Positions 63,101-64,000 of a stretch of DNA of 64,000 nt are shown here, piece by piece. Within the stretch, counting starts at the first letter, position 1. Every line of letters begins with the position of its first letter. The notes under the pieces are model-generated. The model worked only from the letters and a program-made list of their open reading frames with translations. It was not told the origin of the DNA and did no database searches. Both the position numbers and the translations under genes were made by a program. Source of the DNA: Pseudomonas fragi (GTDB lineage: Bacteria; Pseudomonadota; Gammaproteobacteria; Pseudomonadales; Pseudomonadaceae). The stretch is from contig NZ_CP104861.1 of assembly GCF_025426255.1 (NCBI RefSeq), positions 3,348,001 through 3,412,000 of the forward strand, in the 5' to 3' direction.

Positions 63101-64000
63101 GTGGCCAGAGCCACGATGGAGGAGCTTGCCGAGTTCACAAATCCTTTATTCGGAAGCCCAATGCGAAGCAAATGCTTGGGCCTACAGAACGCCTTGAAAC
63201 CTCATCTCGCTTCTATCCTCCAACCCTCCTCTCCAGAGGAAGCAAACGAAGCATCGTCCTCAAAAGTCATTGGGCGAAGCAACAGCGAAATGGTGGAGAT
63301 ATGCGCTAAAGAGCCAGAACGGTACAGGCTCTATTCTGATGACGAAGCGCTGCGCACTTTTTGTGCCGCAGGTTCCGAGGTCGATGGCTTCTGCACGCTT
63401 GACGTCCTGGCCGCCCTGACAGAGGTTGGGCAGCTCTCACCACTTGAAAAAGCAGGCAAAGTTGCCCAGCTGTGCGAATGGCGGGTCGGGGTAATCGTAC
63501 AGCTATCCGAAATTGTGCAGTTACTCCCTCCGGCTGTCTTTACTGCACAAACCGTACGTCAAGGCGTAGAAATCTTTGACGCAGAACCTAGGTTCATCTC
63601 AGTGATCTCGGCGCTCTGGGATTTCCGTGCGCCCTTTGAGAAAGCGCTGAGGCATGCAGCATCGGTGCTACGCGCACTGGTGGCGCAGGCTCTGCTTCCT
63701 GAGATTGGGTTAGCTGCGCTCATGCGACACTGGCATGTCAAAGCAGCTATGAAGAATGATGCCCCTGATCAGGCCCTTGAGACCATAGTCCTTTTGGTCA
63801 TCACCGCCTCACTCATGGGTCATTTGCCGAAGGCTTGCGCCAAACGACTCTGGGCGGTTTACAGGTTGTTGGTCGAGTCTCACCATGGTGACCAAATGGA
63901 CGAACGTCTTGAGAGGGTTGCTATCCAGTTGCTAGGTTCGAATTGTGCTCAGTTGGAATCCGTAGCGGCTGGCGAAGGGTTGCGAATCTTTACCGAGCTC
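60134..64000 (+). CDS. Giant DUF4365 - helical repeat - PIN-like protein (open at right edge)
   Basis: At least 1289 residues with no stop inside the window; ATG at 60134 with CCGAGGTAGCACC upstream. The N-terminus is a DUF4365 domain: DYGYDFQVQ (D46) and FRIQLKGTRS (Q64-x-K66), a QxK-type PD-(D/E)xK nuclease pattern. Residues of about 280-920 are TPR-like helices (for example DRLLKIVATGSDDPLALNTY). From about 955 a PIN-like domain is suggested: LLDWTALLVLNDLGLIDAVI (D965), then E in TMEELAEF near 997 and YSDDEALRTF near 1067-1072, followed by TLDVLAALTEVGQLSPLEK. Two nuclease-like ends on one repeat scaffold suggest a sensor-effector defence protein. Function inferred. Confidence 0.72.
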   Translation, partial: MPVDGPLPGTGDQHDINADATRCLMARHPKDWRLQSLEGTDDYGYDFQVQTTPNQRATDIFRIQLKGTRSPSLTADGEYISVTLKATTVRYYARAVEPVLLVICDLSVNEDPVDCPLYYAWLRDELIRITVDDLSAERKYVTLRAPTTNILKRTTDLSEGIRHQNELSRVGHILSQRAEQTHPGMQADDRLTLVQGVVEGVAARGSALMNALAGSTEDYWVNPARDTLAWNLTQAKADLRVTALDRAKIQLDDAEPKLKESTTLERAEYWRLRGNWQVQTGDNQAAASSYQNAYEATPLPKYRAALVETEIRIRFEHDSDSLDELHDLLEGEDPIVIAVRSRLHAVQGHYELAIELADLLPEPQRSFARAFAHWLSEETANALADCEAGLASCEASDDIRELLLLLRARSKFSLALATASTQRREFIPPAGLPGVDLQKLEEAWAAINDAVLSIKASGWDSNIEQLVDIWGATASALGKAESILADLKDAAQKRPDLPHIHEVLRGIAGQLSDFTLALSANDQLPDSPDKHLWNTLLLYETRKFRACYQSFSVYIGSVDRSHPLFGSAVTAASISAHKSVQPSLVKQWMGLLESDPDLAPQAALAHFYLQLEISRLAKDEALRSLQARYEELDRPVSIALTLLHELDPTDSESAMQCVRLSERITEHYVLSPAMAARLGMALVTLKDWQGLVELCQSNKVRVEPGDRMGAFEALALDHLGETEKARDRLLKIVATGSDDPLALNTYATIATRCGYVDDAVEAAERALETAKSKGEQLEFVKLLFFLIQFSDPTSDRLLELALRAGELVDQSVESQESTYLMMHLSGNMGGRSEIDLARDREQFRIRADAFFRNFPNSRMLWKGEVREGASGRELVESLKALTGLTPDREAFQKRLERSLRQGSNTIPFSWRPRLVLSCICDIVHLWEIAKVSSRDDRQYHLAMINDIGWQPTGADALRKRVPLLDWTALLVLNDLGLIDAVIIFFGQIAVARATMEELAEFTNPLFGSPMRSKCLGLQNALKPHLASILQPSSPEEANEASSSKVIGRSNSEMVEICAKEPERYRLYSDDEALRTFCAAGSEVDGFCTLDVLAALTEVGQLSPLEKAGKVAQLCEWRVGVIVQLSEIVQLLPPAVFTAQTVRQGVEIFDAEPRFISVISALWDFRAPFEKALRHAASVLRALVAQALLPEIGLAALMRHWHVKAAMKNDAPDQALETIVLLVITASLMGHLPKACAKRLWAVYRLLVESHHGDQMDERLERVAIQLLGSNCAQLESVAAGEGLRIFTEL

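Overview
The window looks like a Pseudomonas chromosome, probably from the fluorescens/fragi side of the genus. Support comes from Pseudomonas-typical families (DUF3509, YheU, TusDCB-TusE next to a TrpD2-like protein, AroC beside an HcaT-type MFS protein, two Tsx-type porins), GC-rich coding DNA and scattered Pseudomonas-type REP hairpins. Species cannot be settled by reading.

Layout. (1) 1-7.1 kb, minus strand: an amino-acid block with an aldehyde dehydrogenase (cut by the left edge), an ACT-less homoserine dehydrogenase, an Lrp/AsnC regulator, a threonine synthase, a LysR regulator, an S-methylmethionine-type permease and a cystathionine gamma-synthase-family PLP enzyme. (2) 7.3-12.5 kb: small accessory genes (DUF3224, an outer-membrane barrel, an A+T-rich methyltransferase, a lipoprotein, an orphan fimbrial tip-adhesin-like protein) ending in an integrase relic beside tRNA-Ser(UGA). 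(3) 12.7-30 kb: ordinary core genes (BI-1 family protein, tusDCB-tusE, a divergent CsrA paralog, an LTA-synthase-like enzyme, ankyrin protein, mtnD, aroC, prmB, smr). (4) 30.5-31.3 kb: a scar with a glycosyltransferase relic and an integrase C-terminus relic just before folE. (5) 32-34.7 kb: GST, aminotransferase and MarR genes. (6) 34.9-45.7 kb: a purine/urate catabolic cluster (NCS2 permeases, uraH, puuE, uraD, alc, allA, puuD and two tandem Tsx-like porins) with related TTGTATACAA-type palindromes at its promoters. (7) 45.7-47.7 kb: a TetR/MFS pair with two perfect palindromic operators.

(8) From 48.2 kb to the right edge is an accessory island. It starts abruptly inside a truncated DUF808 gene. 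A tightly coupled four-gene integration module follows (three tyrosine-recombinase-like proteins of 367, 604 and 625 residues plus a 157-residue coiled-coil protein), resembling Tn554-type or gamma-mobile-trio modules. Next come decayed IS21 and IS3 elements, fragments of a HerA-like ATPase and a DUF262/GmrSD-like protein, and a complete second DUF808 gene.

The end of the window holds two divergently transcribed putative defence genes: an LA2681-type HEPN ribonuclease candidate, and a very large protein (at least 1289 residues, open at the right edge) with an N-terminal DUF4365 nuclease-like domain, a long helical-repeat body and a C-terminal PIN-like domain. This pair, on an island with its own recombinase module, is the best candidate for a little-described system here. 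All assignments come from reading translations and remembered family signatures; no searches were run.
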